From contig OX439037.1 of NCBI GenBank assembly GCA_949317995.1, positions 19,890,324-19,954,323 of the forward strand: 64,000 nucleotides of DNA, written 5' to 3'. This document shows, in pieces, positions 1-10,024 of the stretch. The first letter of the stretch is position 1. Every line of letters begins with the position of its first letter. This stretch comes from Acholoe squamosa. Its lineage: Eukaryota > Annelida > Polychaeta > Phyllodocida > Polynoidae. Position numbers and translations under genes: made by a program. Below the pieces are notes generated by a model that was not told the DNA's origin, did not search any database, and saw nothing but the letters and a program-made list of their open reading frames with translations.

Positions 1-2019
1 GTACAAAATAATGATTTCTGGCCTATTTTTCACATTTTTAGCCTCTGTAGACACTCTAGTGGCCGAAACCAGTATTAAAAATCCCGCAGGGAGGGCCTTT
101 CCCCTGATCTGCCCACAATTATTATTCTGTTTGTGTATATCAAATTTGGTACTGGTATCTCAAATGCCCAAGGGGTACCACTAGATAGGATAGCAGACCT
201 GCTGAGCTGAGGTCAAGGGAGTAGGAGAATGGTGAGTAGCTCAAGGTAGTGTCCAGTTCAGAGGAACAGCAGTGCCCACAGGAAATAAAAAGAAATCACA
301 GAGGCTCTGGGTTTGAGTTGAGTTTTAATATTTTCAGTCGCACATCATAGAAGTGCGGTCTACCCATGTTGCGAACTTGTACTGACCAGGCACTAACTGT
401 ATACTAATTGATGTACAATGATCTAACAAAACGAGTAAAGAATGCTCAAATAATGTTGATATGCTTGCCATACCTCCACTATCAATAAAAGAGTACCTAT
501 GCATTTACAGCAACTCCATGCTCAATCTTCACATATTCCAGCGATTAATAATGACATGCATATAAAAGGAACTTACAAATATTTTCATTCATAGTACGAT
601 ATATTCATTCTTACAATTATAAGTCATAGCATGTGCTTCAATGCAAAAAAACATGTTAGGGTTGCATGTCAACTCGTGGTCAATAAAATTCTAATCTCGC
701 GCCAATTTTTAATATGAAGTTTGACTTTTCTCATTAGTCATCAAGATACATAAACGCAAACCAACACAATCAATGTAAATAAGTAAACAAGAGGGGAAAA
801 ACAATTAATTATTTTCACCCATATCTTCCTAGCAGCTTGGCTACCTTCTAGCATCACAAACTAATGCATTTATGTTTCAAAGAAGTTGGTAGTAGAACAA
901 CATCAATTGTTGATAAAGAAAAACAAACCTTATTGGTTTGTTCCTGTGTTCATATCCTTCTTTAATTTTCCAAAGCTTTCGATAGCGTAGCCCTCAAATC
1001 ATTAAGAAAGTTATTATGTGAAAGGACATTACTGCTTGCTTGACTGAACTACCATATCATCTGTGCATGGTGGCATGATTACGTAGGATCCTTCTGGGAA
1101 GAGTCACAAATGAAAGCATGCCTTCTCAGCAAAATGCCAGATATCGTCAGCTAAAATGAAATGCCCCCTGATATGTATATATATTAGCTGACATGTGCTT
1201 CATAGGTCATTAGTGATCACAAAGGTGAAAGGAATTTTGAAATCAAGGGAAAACTAGTAGTCCTTTGACTGCAATTGACGCCTCAATGATGATCTTAATC
1301 AATATTGCATCATTGTCAAAGCTGATGATGTTAACTTCAGAAAGAGCAAGACAGGTTCTTCTCGGGAGATGTCCACAAATGGATCCACTCTAGGGGGTCA
1401 CTAATTCAATAATAATGTCAGAGCTGATGCTAAAGCTACCATCTGATATGGAAAATTCTAAATGGTAGAAATGAACTCTTACTGGTTGAGAATATAGATG
1501 GTGTTGGAAGCAAAGCCAAACTTGAGAATTATGGAATAAAGAGCAATATCAAAGGAACTATGGAATATAAGAAATAAATTAAAGGCGGTCATTCTAATTG
1601 GGTACTTCTTTGAACTTGGAGCAAGAATAACAGGTCTTATGGCATCTATGAAAGTAAACATTTCTTGAATCTAATAATGATTACTGGGTAGAAGCCACAT
1701 CCTACACTGAAAAAAGTCTTCCTGATAAAGTGACATGCATACCCATGTCAACTTGATTTGACACAGATAGCTCACGTCATTGGGACATGTGCACATATGT
1801 CACCATGACACCTGTAGCACACAGTAATCCCCATATGATTTGACATGCCTTAAAATGCCACATCATCTGTGAGTTGACTAGGGTCACGGCCATGTTGAAG
1901 GCTCTTAACATGTGATGGTTTGACATACATAATTGTTCTAGGATATTCCACTATGTATAGGACAAACAACCATTTTGGTACCAGGATTAATCACTACCAA
2001 GAGGTACTACCAACACTTG
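1..2019. repeat. Non-coding repeat-derived DNA upstream of Element 1
   Basis: I see no coding region here; the longest open frames are short and without recognisable motifs. The first ~110 bases resemble the 3' part of a diverged repeat whose fuller copy lies near 37560-38150 (shared stretch around TATTAAAAATCCC). The segment 1680-2000 repeatedly uses TGACATG-like words, probably old repeat sequence. It ends at the CTTG (2016-2019) that is duplicated on the far side of Element 1. Confidence 0.5.
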
Positions 2020-2396
2020 TGTAGAGGTACACGTTATTAAACCATAGGAGTTGGGTACCGTCTGACGTGGCGGGTGAGTCGAGTCGTCGGACCTTCCTCA
2101 GGTTCCGGATAGGTGGCAGCACTGATCCGGGTCTGTGGGGACATCTGACGACAAACACCTGGGTCCGTATATAAAGCCCAGGGCTCAGCCGCTACGTCAG
2201 AGGCCCTTCTGGCCTCCACACCATGTAAACCATTATTTATTGATATTAGCTGCCTCTCTGACATCATCCGGCAGCCGTGAGTGTACAATAAGAAATAAAA
2301 CTAACCGTTGGCATACACTTGGAATACTGTCTTACTCTTTCTTTTCGAACCGTAAGACCCGAACCCCCCAGGTCCGTAAGGCCACAAACCCTTACA
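2020..2396 (+). repeat. Element 1 5' LTR
   Basis: 377 bp, TG...CA termini. A TATA box (TATATAAA, 2168-2175) and an AATAAA signal (2294-2299) are in the order expected for U3-R-U5. CRE-like half sites are present: TGACGTGG at 2063-2070 and TACGTCA at 2193-2199. Short open frames inside it on both strands are chance, since they cross the TATA box and termini. Confidence 0.95.
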
Positions 2397-2397
2397 C

Positions 2398-2412
2398 TGG
2401 TGCCATGACCAG
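2398..2412 (+). promoter_or_regulatory. Primer-binding site of Element 1
   Basis: One base after the 5' LTR the sequence TGGTGCCATGACCAG begins with TGG, the complement of a tRNA CCA end. The first twelve bases resemble the complement of a tRNA-His 3' end with one mismatch, but the primer tRNA is not decided. Element 2 has a diverged counterpart ending in the same GACCAG (about 42920-42934). Confidence 0.7.
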
Positions 2413-2442
2413 TTAATTCTGGTGTATAGCCCGGACGTTATA

Positions 2443-5319
2443 ATGTCCCAACGGCTAGTACATGGGTTAGACACCCTCAGGGAAGCTAACCCAGCAGGGC
2501 AATCGGTTGCCCAAGAGAATGGAAATGGATCATTAATGCTCCAAACCCATTCGAACTCACAAGATGCGGAGTCTGCATCTTGGAGAGATCCCGGACCCCA
2601 CTATAATGATAGTGAGGAGAATCTGCCAGACTCTGTACGACGTGAACAGTCTATACAGAGACAGAGTAACTTAATAGGCCAACAATCACTTGTTGACGAA
2701 TTAAGTAATTCGATGTTCGAAGTTGGTGGTAGTACTAACCCAGAACATCCGGCACCAATGCCAAAAAGGGTAACATTCGGAGAACTACCTTATAGATTAC
2801 CCAGGCCCGAATTACCGATATTAGATTACAGCGCTATAGATGGCGACTTAACCTATGCGGTACCGGAAGGTGAGGAATTCAAACGACTGGATGTCATGTT
2901 GTTGAATGAAACCTATGTAACTTTGAACGAGAACCTAAATACCTTGGTCAAAGCTAAAGACGAAGTATTCCATGAAAAACTTCAGTTGGAAGAAGACCTA
3001 ACTGGCATGCGAAAAGAATTCGAAGCCAGAAGGAGTGAGTACATGAAAGAACTCGAGAATGAAGAATTAAAACTTCATTCCATGAGAGAATCATTCAACA
3101 AGGAATATGATAATAGGCACATTCGTATCCAAACATACATAGATACGAACGACCAATTAAACCTTGATAAGGCAAAATTCGAATCCGAAATTCGCCATTA
3201 TCAGGACGAGTTGGATAAATTGAAACTTCAGTGTAGTAAACAAGCTGAAGACAATGAAACCATCCGGGTAGGTATTATAGCTTACAACAAACAACTGGAG
3301 GAGGATAGACAGAAACTCACAAATGAGCTTCAGGAGTTACAGAATACTGCAATAACTCTAGATAAATATGTAGAAGCCGCCCAGTTAACTATAGCCAATA
3401 TTGATCCAGCTGTGGTATCTACAATGTTGGGAAAGACATCCAAAGATGCAACCCCAATTAGATACAGCCCATTCGTTGATGATGGGGCTGACAAGAATGT
3501 AGTATCCGGAATCTACAAGAAACCGGATAATACCATAGTAAATGGAACCGCACCTAAACCAGCAACCCCGATGCTGGATACGATAGGTCCGGCACCACCC
3601 ATACCAGATTTGAGTCACAAAATTAAAGCGACTCACGATGGTGCTACTGGGACTAGTAATAATACACCCGTAGCACAACCAAGAGCACCCGGACCAATGA
3701 GGCATATGTTGACACCACCTTCATATTTGCCCCAACCCGGCCACAGTACACCAGCAGGGCCAAGATTACCGAATCCACCTCCGGGTTCTGGTAATATTCC
3801 TACTGATGGACGCTTCCTAAGACCAAACCCGCCACAAAACAATGCTAATGGCGGTATGTATCAATCAAGAACATCTTCCTATGGATATAGAAATAATTAT
3901 AATCCATCAGGAAATGGTAATTACCAAAATGGCAATAGCTATAACCAGGGATGGAATCAAAATAATTCTTACCCTAGATATGCGTCTTCTGGAAACGCAG
4001 GTTACAATGGTGGATGCTCAGGCGGTTCGTCTGGAACCTATAATAGTAATGGTCCACCAGGAGGAAATCCTCCAGGCGGCCCAGGAGGATCCGGATCCGG
4101 AGGATCAGGATCAGGAGGAGATGGCAGGAAGCCGAATAGGAGAACTTCTATGCCTGCAGGGATGCAAACCATCTTTGATAGGAGCCAATGTATCCAAAAC
4201 CTTGGCATTGACTGCTACCGGAAGGGAGCAGACGGCATGGAAGTCATGAACTGGAGCATCCGAGAAGCGGATAGACTACGTGGATGTAATAATCCGGCAC
4301 GTAGGCAGGCACGGATACCCCCTCCATATGATTCTAATGATCCATGGAAGGACAGGTATCAAGCTTTTGTCGACGAAGTCAATTGTAGTGGCTGGACAAA
4401 AGAAGAAGCTTTGCCATATTTGATCTGTTGGTTAAATAAAGGCGGAAAAGTAGCTCTCAATCAATGGAGAGCAGCTTACGGATTATACGGTACCTATGAC
4501 CAATTGGTAGAATGTGCCGCATACCTATTTGGATCAATCGTTAGAGAAGATCCGTGGGTAAGTTTCAAGAAGAGAACACAAAAACCTAAGGAATCACACA
4601 AAGTCTTTGGTTTGGAGCTGCAGGATTTGCTTTCAAAAGCACGTCCAAATTGGGCTCATGACGATGATTGCTACCTACAAGAATTGTTCATACAATTCTA
4701 CAGTGGATTGCGGGATCCGGATCACAAGCAAGTGGTCTGGGATTCTTGGAAAGATGACACTTCCTTCAGTGACCTGTTCATAGCAATTGATGGACATGAC
4801 ATGAAGAAACGATTGGTAGGTCTTGGACCTAATCCAGTAAGAGCAGCTCCATTCCAATATGGAGGTACACCTACTCCGGTATATGATACTTCCCAATTAG
4901 CTCCAGTTGAATCGAATGAAGCTGATGAGGAGTATGACTATATCTCCGATGAAAACGGAGAATATATTGGTTCAGTCCAGATAGCTGGAAAGTATTACCG
5001 ACAAAAGCGGTATAAGAAGGTTCATTCGAGAGGGAGAGGAGGATCTGTCGCTGGTAGAACAGCTTCCGGATCAACTCAACCGGGCAGTGTAGCCTCTACG
5101 GCGAAACCAACCGTAGCAGCCACTGTTGCTCCGACTAATATGATGGAAACGTTAATAGCCGGATTAACAGAAGCTCTGAAGAGACCAAGAGTTGACAAAT
5201 CTCAAAGGAGATGTTTCAGATGCCAGAAACTAGGGCATTTTGCTCATGAATGTATGGCTGAGAAGCCTGTCCCGCGTAAACAGGAGGGTGTCTCTGGGAT
5301 AAGTACAGAGGAAAACTAG
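2443..5319 (+). CDS. gag: Gag polyprotein of Element 1 (958 aa)
   Basis: Structural protein that packages element RNA. I place the start at the first ATG (2443); the open frame reaches slightly upstream but only through a GTG. Visible layout: an N-terminal polar segment, a strong heptad-rich coiled coil at about residues 150-315, a Pro/Gly/Asn-rich low-complexity stretch at about 420-570, a capsid-like helical region at about 610-790, and a CCHC zinc knuckle (C924, C927, H932, C937). Ty3 Gags are usually 300-500 aa, so the coiled coil and the low-complexity linker are additions. The stop codon TAG (5317-5319) lies in a frameshift-like context; pol continues in the -1 frame. The knuckle and the position 5' of pol make the assignment firm; the role of the coiled coil is inferred. 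Confidence 0.95.
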   Translation: MSQRLVHGLDTLREANPAGQSVAQENGNGSLMLQTHSNSQDAESASWRDPGPHYNDSEENLPDSVRREQSIQRQSNLIGQQSLVDELSNSMFEVGGSTNPEHPAPMPKRVTFGELPYRLPRPELPILDYSAIDGDLTYAVPEGEEFKRLDVMLLNETYVTLNENLNTLVKAKDEVFHEKLQLEEDLTGMRKEFEARRSEYMKELENEELKLHSMRESFNKEYDNRHIRIQTYIDTNDQLNLDKAKFESEIRHYQDELDKLKLQCSKQAEDNETIRVGIIAYNKQLEEDRQKLTNELQELQNTAITLDKYVEAAQLTIANIDPAVVSTMLGKTSKDATPIRYSPFVDDGADKNVVSGIYKKPDNTIVNGTAPKPATPMLDTIGPAPPIPDLSHKIKATHDGATGTSNNTPVAQPRAPGPMRHMLTPPSYLPQPGHSTPAGPRLPNPPPGSGNIPTDGRFLRPNPPQNNANGGMYQSRTSSYGYRNNYNPSGNGNYQNGNSYNQGWNQNNSYPRYASSGNAGYNGGCSGGSSGTYNSNGPPGGNPPGGPGGSGSGGSGSGGDGRKPNRRTSMPAGMQTIFDRSQCIQNLGIDCYRKGADGMEVMNWSIREADRLRGCNNPARRQARIPPPYDSNDPWKDRYQAFVDEVNCSGWTKEEALPYLICWLNKGGKVALNQWRAAYGLYGTYDQLVECAAYLFGSIVREDPWVSFKKRTQKPKESHKVFGLELQDLLSKARPNWAHDDDCYLQELFIQFYSGLRDPDHKQVVWDSWKDDTSFSDLFIAIDGHDMKKRLVGLGPNPVRAAPFQYGGTPTPVYDTSQLAPVESNEADEEYDYISDENGEYIGSVQIAGKYYRQKRYKKVHSRGRGGSVAGRTASGSTQPGSVASTAKPTVAATVAPTNMMETLIAGLTEALKRPRVDKSQRRCFRCQKLGHFAHECMAEKPVPRKQEGVSGISTEEN

Positions 5320-5354
5320 AAAGGGATCTCCCGAGGGGCAAAGAAGGGGATCCC
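5309..5354 (+). promoter_or_regulatory. Probable programmed -1 ribosomal frameshift signal at gag end
   Basis: Gag ends GAG GAA AAC TAG. The pol frame (-1) is open from 5280, a 40-nt overlap with gag. AAC at 5314-5316 can slip to AAA. Six nucleotides later a perfect 6-bp stem forms between GGGATC (5323-5328) and GATCCC (5349-5354) with a 20-nt loop. The heptamer GGAAAAC is not a canonical XXXYYYZ. Element 2 keeps AGGAAAACTAA and a 6-bp stem with a 20-nt loop 5 nt downstream but with different stem bases, which supports function. Confidence 0.75.
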
Positions 5355-8300
5355 AGTGACAAATCTTGCCATGATATCACCATCCGTGATGATAGTTTGC
5401 ATGTAGTAACAAGATCGCCTAACACCGAGGTGGTTGTAGACACCCGGAAGGTTAGGGAAGCTGATATAACAGGTGCCATGGGAGCACAGGGGAAACTCAA
5501 TATCAGTAACGAGGCAGGCGGCTATGAATTAGCCAAGGTCTGTGGTGCCCACCTGCCCCCGGGTCATCCTTGTCTGGAATTCCTGAAAGGATGTGGATCG
5601 ACTCCTGGTGTGAAAAATGACATTCCGATCGTCACGGACATGCCCTCTGTTCTAAACGGAAGGCGGTGGTATGTTTGCCTCACTGTTAACAGAAGATCTG
5701 CCGAATTCCTTGTGGATACGGGAGCTAGCCACTCTTGTATCTCCAGGGGGTTGTACGATCTTATACCGGATGAACATGATACTCTCAAATCGGGAGGAAG
5801 TGCTCAGACGGCCGACGGCAGTACCTTGCAAACGTATGGTAGAACTTGTGTGAAACTACAGTTAGATGGTATACATGACTATGTCATGAGCGCCACCGTT
5901 GCAGATATAGCAGATGAGGGGATACTTGGGTTGGATTTCGCATCCCTGTATGGTGCTGTGTTGGAACCTCAAACAGGAGTGTTGAGTGTGAGATACCCAT
6001 ATCCCGTAAAGGTTAGATGTGTACTGAGACAAGTGAGCAGTATGGCTAGTGTGGCACACACTGTGCGAATCCCCCCGGGAGTAGCCTGTGATGTGCTTGT
6101 AAGAAGTGACCCTGCAATGCGTAATAAACCTGCAGTGATAGAACCGGATGTAGTTACTTTGTCAAGTATCGGATTAAATTCTGTAGACACGATAGTAGCG
6201 AATGCATCCTGGTCGGTAGTACCTGTCTCCAATACTGGAAACAGTACTATCTACTTGAAAAAGGGACAAGTTTTTGGAAACGTGACCCTTTCGGAAACTG
6301 TAACGGATAGTAAGCTAAGCTTACAAAAGGTAACAGGGGATGGTGAAATTTCGGAAGACTTACTTAAGTTGTATGAAGAAACTTCATTAGAAGATCCGGA
6401 ACACCGGAAAGAGTTCTATGAGATGCTCTGTCAGTATAATAATGCCTTTGCCAAACCTGGTGAAAAACTAGGTACGACAAATAAGGTATTACATAAAATA
6501 GATACTGGGGATGCTGCACCCTTTAAGATACCGTATAGACGGTTACCTTTAGCGAAAAAGAGAGTAGCTGAAGATGAGATAAACAAGATGTTGGAACAGG
6601 ATGTAATAGTCCCTTCCAATAGTCCATGGAGTAGTCCTGTGTGTATGGTAACAAAGAAAGACGGTACTATCCGCTTCTGCATAGACTACAGGAAGTTGAA
6701 TGGAAAAACGAAAAAGAATTCGTATCCATTACCGAGAATAGACGAAACCATTGACTCCTTAGGAGGGAACAGTTGGTTTTGTACCCTAGACTTGCAATCA
6801 GGTTACTGGCAAGTGGGAATGAACCCTTCAGATATGAAGAAAACTGCATTTTCGAGTCATATTGGACTATTCCAATATAACGTAATGCCGTTTGGATTGT
6901 GCAATGCACCGGCAACATTTGAAGCAATGATGGAAACAATTCTAAGTGATTTATTGTGGAAAAGATGTCTTGTATATCTTGACGATGTCATAGTTTTCGG
7001 AAAAACATTCGAAGAGTGTTCTAATAACCTAAAAATGGTACTAGAACGTATTATTTCTAATGGTCTCAAATTGAAACCTAAGAAATGCCACATGTTTAGA
7101 AAGTCCATAAATTATTTGGGCCGCATCATTAGTGATGAAGGGATAAAGGCTGATCCTGAAAAAATCGAATCAGTTACGAATTGGAATAGACCTAAAACAC
7201 CCAAAGAAGTGAGGTCCTTTTTAGGATTCTGTTCCTATTATAGGGAATTTATTCCGAATTATTCTAGAGTCAGTTATCCATTACAAGCAATAGCTAACTG
7301 GACTCCAGGAAGTACCAAGGAAAAATTTCCTTGGACGCATGAACAGGAAACCGCTTTTCAAAAGCTAAAAGACCTGTTCACGAGTACTCCTGTATTGCAA
7401 TATCCGAATGAAACGGATCATTTCATACTGGATACTGATGCTAGTAATGATAGCATTGGTGCAGCTCTCTCGCAAGTCCAAAATGGGAGAGAAGTACCGA
7501 TTGCCTTTGCCAGCAACACACTGAGCAAGACTCAACGCAATTACTGCACAACCAAAAGAGAGTTGTTAGCAGTAGTCGTATATACCAAGAAGTTCAAACA
7601 TTTTCTATGGGGAACGAACTTTACTTTACGTACGGATCATTCCTCTTTAAGGTGGCTACTGAACTTCCGAGATGCTGAAGGAATGTTAGGCCAATGGCTA
7701 GCCCATTTATCCGAGTATGGGCTTGAACATCAACAGATTCAGCATAGACCCGGAGTTAAGCATTTAAATGCTGATGCTTTGTCTCGAATACCAATTCGGA
7801 AATGTGATAATCCGGATTGCACTGATTGTGGAGCTCATAGGGCAGTATTAGCAGGGATTCGAAGACCATTCGTACCCCTAGTTGCCAGTATACTGGATTG
7901 GTCTATGGATCACATACGACATTTCCAGGAAGCTGACTCGATAACTGCGCAGCTACTGCAATTGGTACCAAAGGGTATACGTCCAGCTAGACCAGAGGTC
8001 TCCCTGGAAAATCGAGAAATGAGAAGGTTTCTTGCTCAATGGACAGAGCTTGAAGTCCGGAAAGGCGTGTTATACCGTTGGAAGCCATGCAATAATGGTG
8101 AGAAAATCATGCAAGTGGTGATACCACATGCTATGAGGCATGACATTATGTACTTCTGTCATGGACATCGGACCAGTGGTCATTTCGGAAGGAAACGATC
8201 GTTAGCACGACTTTCCAAGAAATACTATTGGCCTGGCATGACACAGGACTTGCAAAGATGGGTAATCACCTGTCCGGATTGTTATAAAAACAAACCCGGA

Positions 8301-9515
8301 CCCGGGATGGGCAAACTTCCCCTATCCCAAGAACTTTTCGGAGTTAGATTCGCAAGAATCGGGGTAGATATTATTAGTGGATTTAATACAACCGCTAATG
8401 ATAATACCTGTATGATGGTAGTTTGTGATTATTATACGAAATATACTAAAGTATTTCCACTACCGGACCACAAAGCAATTACTTGTGCCGAAGCCTTTGT
8501 AAAAGGTTGGGTACTAAGTTTCGGTGTACCATTGATGTTACACAGTGACCAAGGCAGAGAATTCGAATCAAATCTCTGGCAGGGTATGTGCGAATACTTA
8601 GCTATTTGCAAGACTAGAACCAACCCGTATAGGCCACAAAGCGACGGATTGGTAGAAAGGTTCAATAGAACCCTTATCCAAGTCCTAAAGTCACTCGTCA
8701 ATGAACATATGGACGACTGGGATGAGCAATGCCACTTTGTAACACATGCTTATAACAGTACGGTACATTCAAGTACAAATTGTACTCCGAACCTTTTAGT
8801 ATTCGGAGAGGATCTGATAATGCCTGCTGACTTAGTATTTGGAGTTGTAGGGATGGACCCGGAATTACCTTGCCATGTAGTTTTTGTGGAATGCTTAAGG
8901 GACAGATTTAAAAAGGCATATGAGTCTGTCCGAATGGATTTGGAGAAAAGTGCCAGATGGCAGAAAGTAGGATACGATACCGATCTAAAGCATCGGAAAT
9001 TCCAATCCGGAGACAGAGTTCTCAGATTACATGAACCACTTAGACACATAAAATTAGCGTCTAATTGGGATGGTCCCTTTACTATAACACAAGTTATCAG
9101 TGACTGTACCGTAATCATCAAATCTGACCTAGGTCGACTTTATAAGTCTAATGTGGCTAGATTAAGGAAATGGTCTGGGAGGGAGACCTCCACAGAAATG
9201 TATGGTGAAGGTTCCGGAAAGATCCTGAACCAGAATCGCATAATAGACCAGGTAAAGAACACTACAGTGAAGCGTGGTCGTGGTAGACCTAAAAAGTGTT
9301 CCGAATCAGTAACACCCACGCCAACACCGATTAAGCGTGGGGGAGTTAAAAAAGTCTCGGCAGGTGAAGACAAAAAGAAGAGGAAAGGTGTTTTTAAGGC
9401 TAAGAAGCACCTAGAGGAAGCTCTTCAGACTGTCAGGTCCGATATAGAACTATCCGAGAAAGGTAGATACGTTCGCCGCAGCCCCCGAATTGCCCAGAGG
9501 ACTGCAGTGACCTAA
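5316..9515 (+). CDS. pol: Pol polyprotein of Element 1: protease, reverse transcriptase, RNase H, integrase, AT-hook tail
   Basis: Copies and integrates the element. Numbered from the likely frameshift codon CTA at 5316 (about 1399 aa): aspartic protease with DTGAS at residue 134 and ILGLDF downstream; RT with the YRKLN, LDLQSGYWQ, PFGLCNAPATF and YLDD (residue 554, bases 6975-6986) motifs; RNase H with LDTDAS and TDHSSLRW; integrase with a His/Cys zinc site ending CPDC, then D1018, D1078 and E1114 (D-D-35-E spacing) and a GPF motif near 9080. The tail is very basic and contains an AT-hook-like KRGRGRPKK at residue 1319. No in-frame stop interrupts it. If translated on its own, the first ATG in this frame is at 5478 and is less likely to be used than frameshifting. 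No chromodomain is seen. Confidence 0.95.
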   Translation, partial: LERDLPRGKEGDPSDKSCHDITIRDDSLHVVTRSPNTEVVVDTRKVREADITGAMGAQGKLNISNEAGGYELAKVCGAHLPPGHPCLEFLKGCGSTPGVKNDIPIVTDMPSVLNGRRWYVCLTVNRRSAEFLVDTGASHSCISRGLYDLIPDEHDTLKSGGSAQTADGSTLQTYGRTCVKLQLDGIHDYVMSATVADIADEGILGLDFASLYGAVLEPQTGVLSVRYPYPVKVRCVLRQVSSMASVAHTVRIPPGVACDVLVRSDPAMRNKPAVIEPDVVTLSSIGLNSVDTIVANASWSVVPVSNTGNSTIYLKKGQVFGNVTLSETVTDSKLSLQKVTGDGEISEDLLKLYEETSLEDPEHRKEFYEMLCQYNNAFAKPGEKLGTTNKVLHKIDTGDAAPFKIPYRRLPLAKKRVAEDEINKMLEQDVIVPSNSPWSSPVCMVTKKDGTIRFCIDYRKLNGKTKKNSYPLPRIDETIDSLGGNSWFCTLDLQSGYWQVGMNPSDMKKTAFSSHIGLFQYNVMPFGLCNAPATFEAMMETILSDLLWKRCLVYLDDVIVFGKTFEECSNNLKMVLERIISNGLKLKPKKCHMFRKSINYLGRIISDEGIKADPEKIESVTNWNRPKTPKEVRSFLGFCSYYREFIPNYSRVSYPLQAIANWTPGSTKEKFPWTHEQETAFQKLKDLFTSTPVLQYPNETDHFILDTDASNDSIGAALSQVQNGREVPIAFASNTLSKTQRNYCTTKRELLAVVVYTKKFKHFLWGTNFTLRTDHSSLRWLLNFRDAEGMLGQWLAHLSEYGLEHQQIQHRPGVKHLNADALSRIPIRKCDNPDCTDCGAHRAVLAGIRRPFVPLVASILDWSMDHIRHFQEADSITAQLLQLVPKGIRPARPEVSLENREMRRFLAQWTELEVRKGVLYRWKPCNNGEKIMQVVIPHAMRHDIMYFCHGHRTSGHFGRKRSLARLSKKYYWPGMTQDLQRWVITCPDCYKNKPGPGMGKLPLSQELFGVRFARIGVDIISGFNTTANDNTCMMVVCDYYTKYTKVFPLPDHKAITCAEAFVKGWVLSFGVPLMLHSDQGREFESNLWQGMCEYLAICKTRTNPYRPQSDGLVERFNRTLIQVLKSLVNEHMDDWDEQCHFVTHAYNSTVHSSTNCTPNLLVFGEDLIMPADLVFGVVGMDPELPCHVVFVECLRDRFKKAYESVRMDLEKSARWQKVGYDTDLKHRKFQSGDRVLRLHEPLRHIKLASNWDGPFTITQVISDCTVIIKSDLGRLYKSNVARLRKWSGRETSTEMYGEGSGKILNQNRIIDQVKNTTVKRGRGRPKKCSESVTPTPTPIKRGGVKKVSAGEDKKKRKGVFKAKKHLEEALQTVRSDIELSEKGRYVRRSPRIAQRTAVT

Positions 9516-10024
9516 CCTGTATACACAACGAGTGTAATGTTTACATTTAGATGAACGGATGACAACTGACCCGAAAGGCTTATTTGTCGCCGCCGCATGA
9601 TATACCAATGGGTAGTGGACGGATAATCCGGTGGATTGGCTTAAGCTTTCCATAATCTCCACTTAAATCCCCGGACGAGTCATCGGTGTGAGCGATAATT
9701 ACCTAAAAACAATCAGTTTGTTGATGTACAGTCTGTAGCACGTGCGTTTCCGCATGACGTCACCGCGTCCAGTCTCGGCTGACCTCTCGTGACCCCGCGT
9801 GCAACGGGGAAATGACGTCACGAATGCTGGCCCGTCGCCATATTGTTCTTCGGTAACGTCCAAGACGGTCGAGCTCGCTCCCTTCTTGGATTTTACCGGT
9901 TAGCAAAACCCCTCGCTGCTCCTCCAGAGTCTGTCTCCTGGTAGACAGACTCCGTTTGTGTCGGCCCCGGCGCCGTAAAAGCCGGAAAAAGGAGTAGTTT
10001 ACTCCCGTGGGCGATTCCCCAGTC
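9516..10024 (+). promoter_or_regulatory. Internal promoter-like block ahead of ORF3
   Basis: The 509 bp between pol and ORF3 hold no reading frame on the plus strand. They contain two perfect CRE palindromes TGACGTCA (9755-9762 and 9813-9820, 58 bp apart), a CACGTG E-box (9739-9744) and CGCCATATT (9836-9844), the complement of a YY1-type AATATGGCG. The stretch is richer in G, C and CpG than the surrounding pol. CREB/ATF and YY1 sites clustered close to a start region are a known TATA-less promoter layout. That ORF3 is transcribed from here is inference. Confidence 0.6.

Noticed and set aside
2037..2416. Open frames of 83-93 aa in the LTRs on both strands
   Set aside because: They cross LTR landmarks (TATA box, LTR end, primer-binding site) and appear only because the LTR sequence is repeated; no protein motif.
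5317..5319. Stop-codon readthrough as the way to make Pol
   Set aside because: The pol frame is -1 relative to gag; readthrough of the TAG would continue in the wrong frame.
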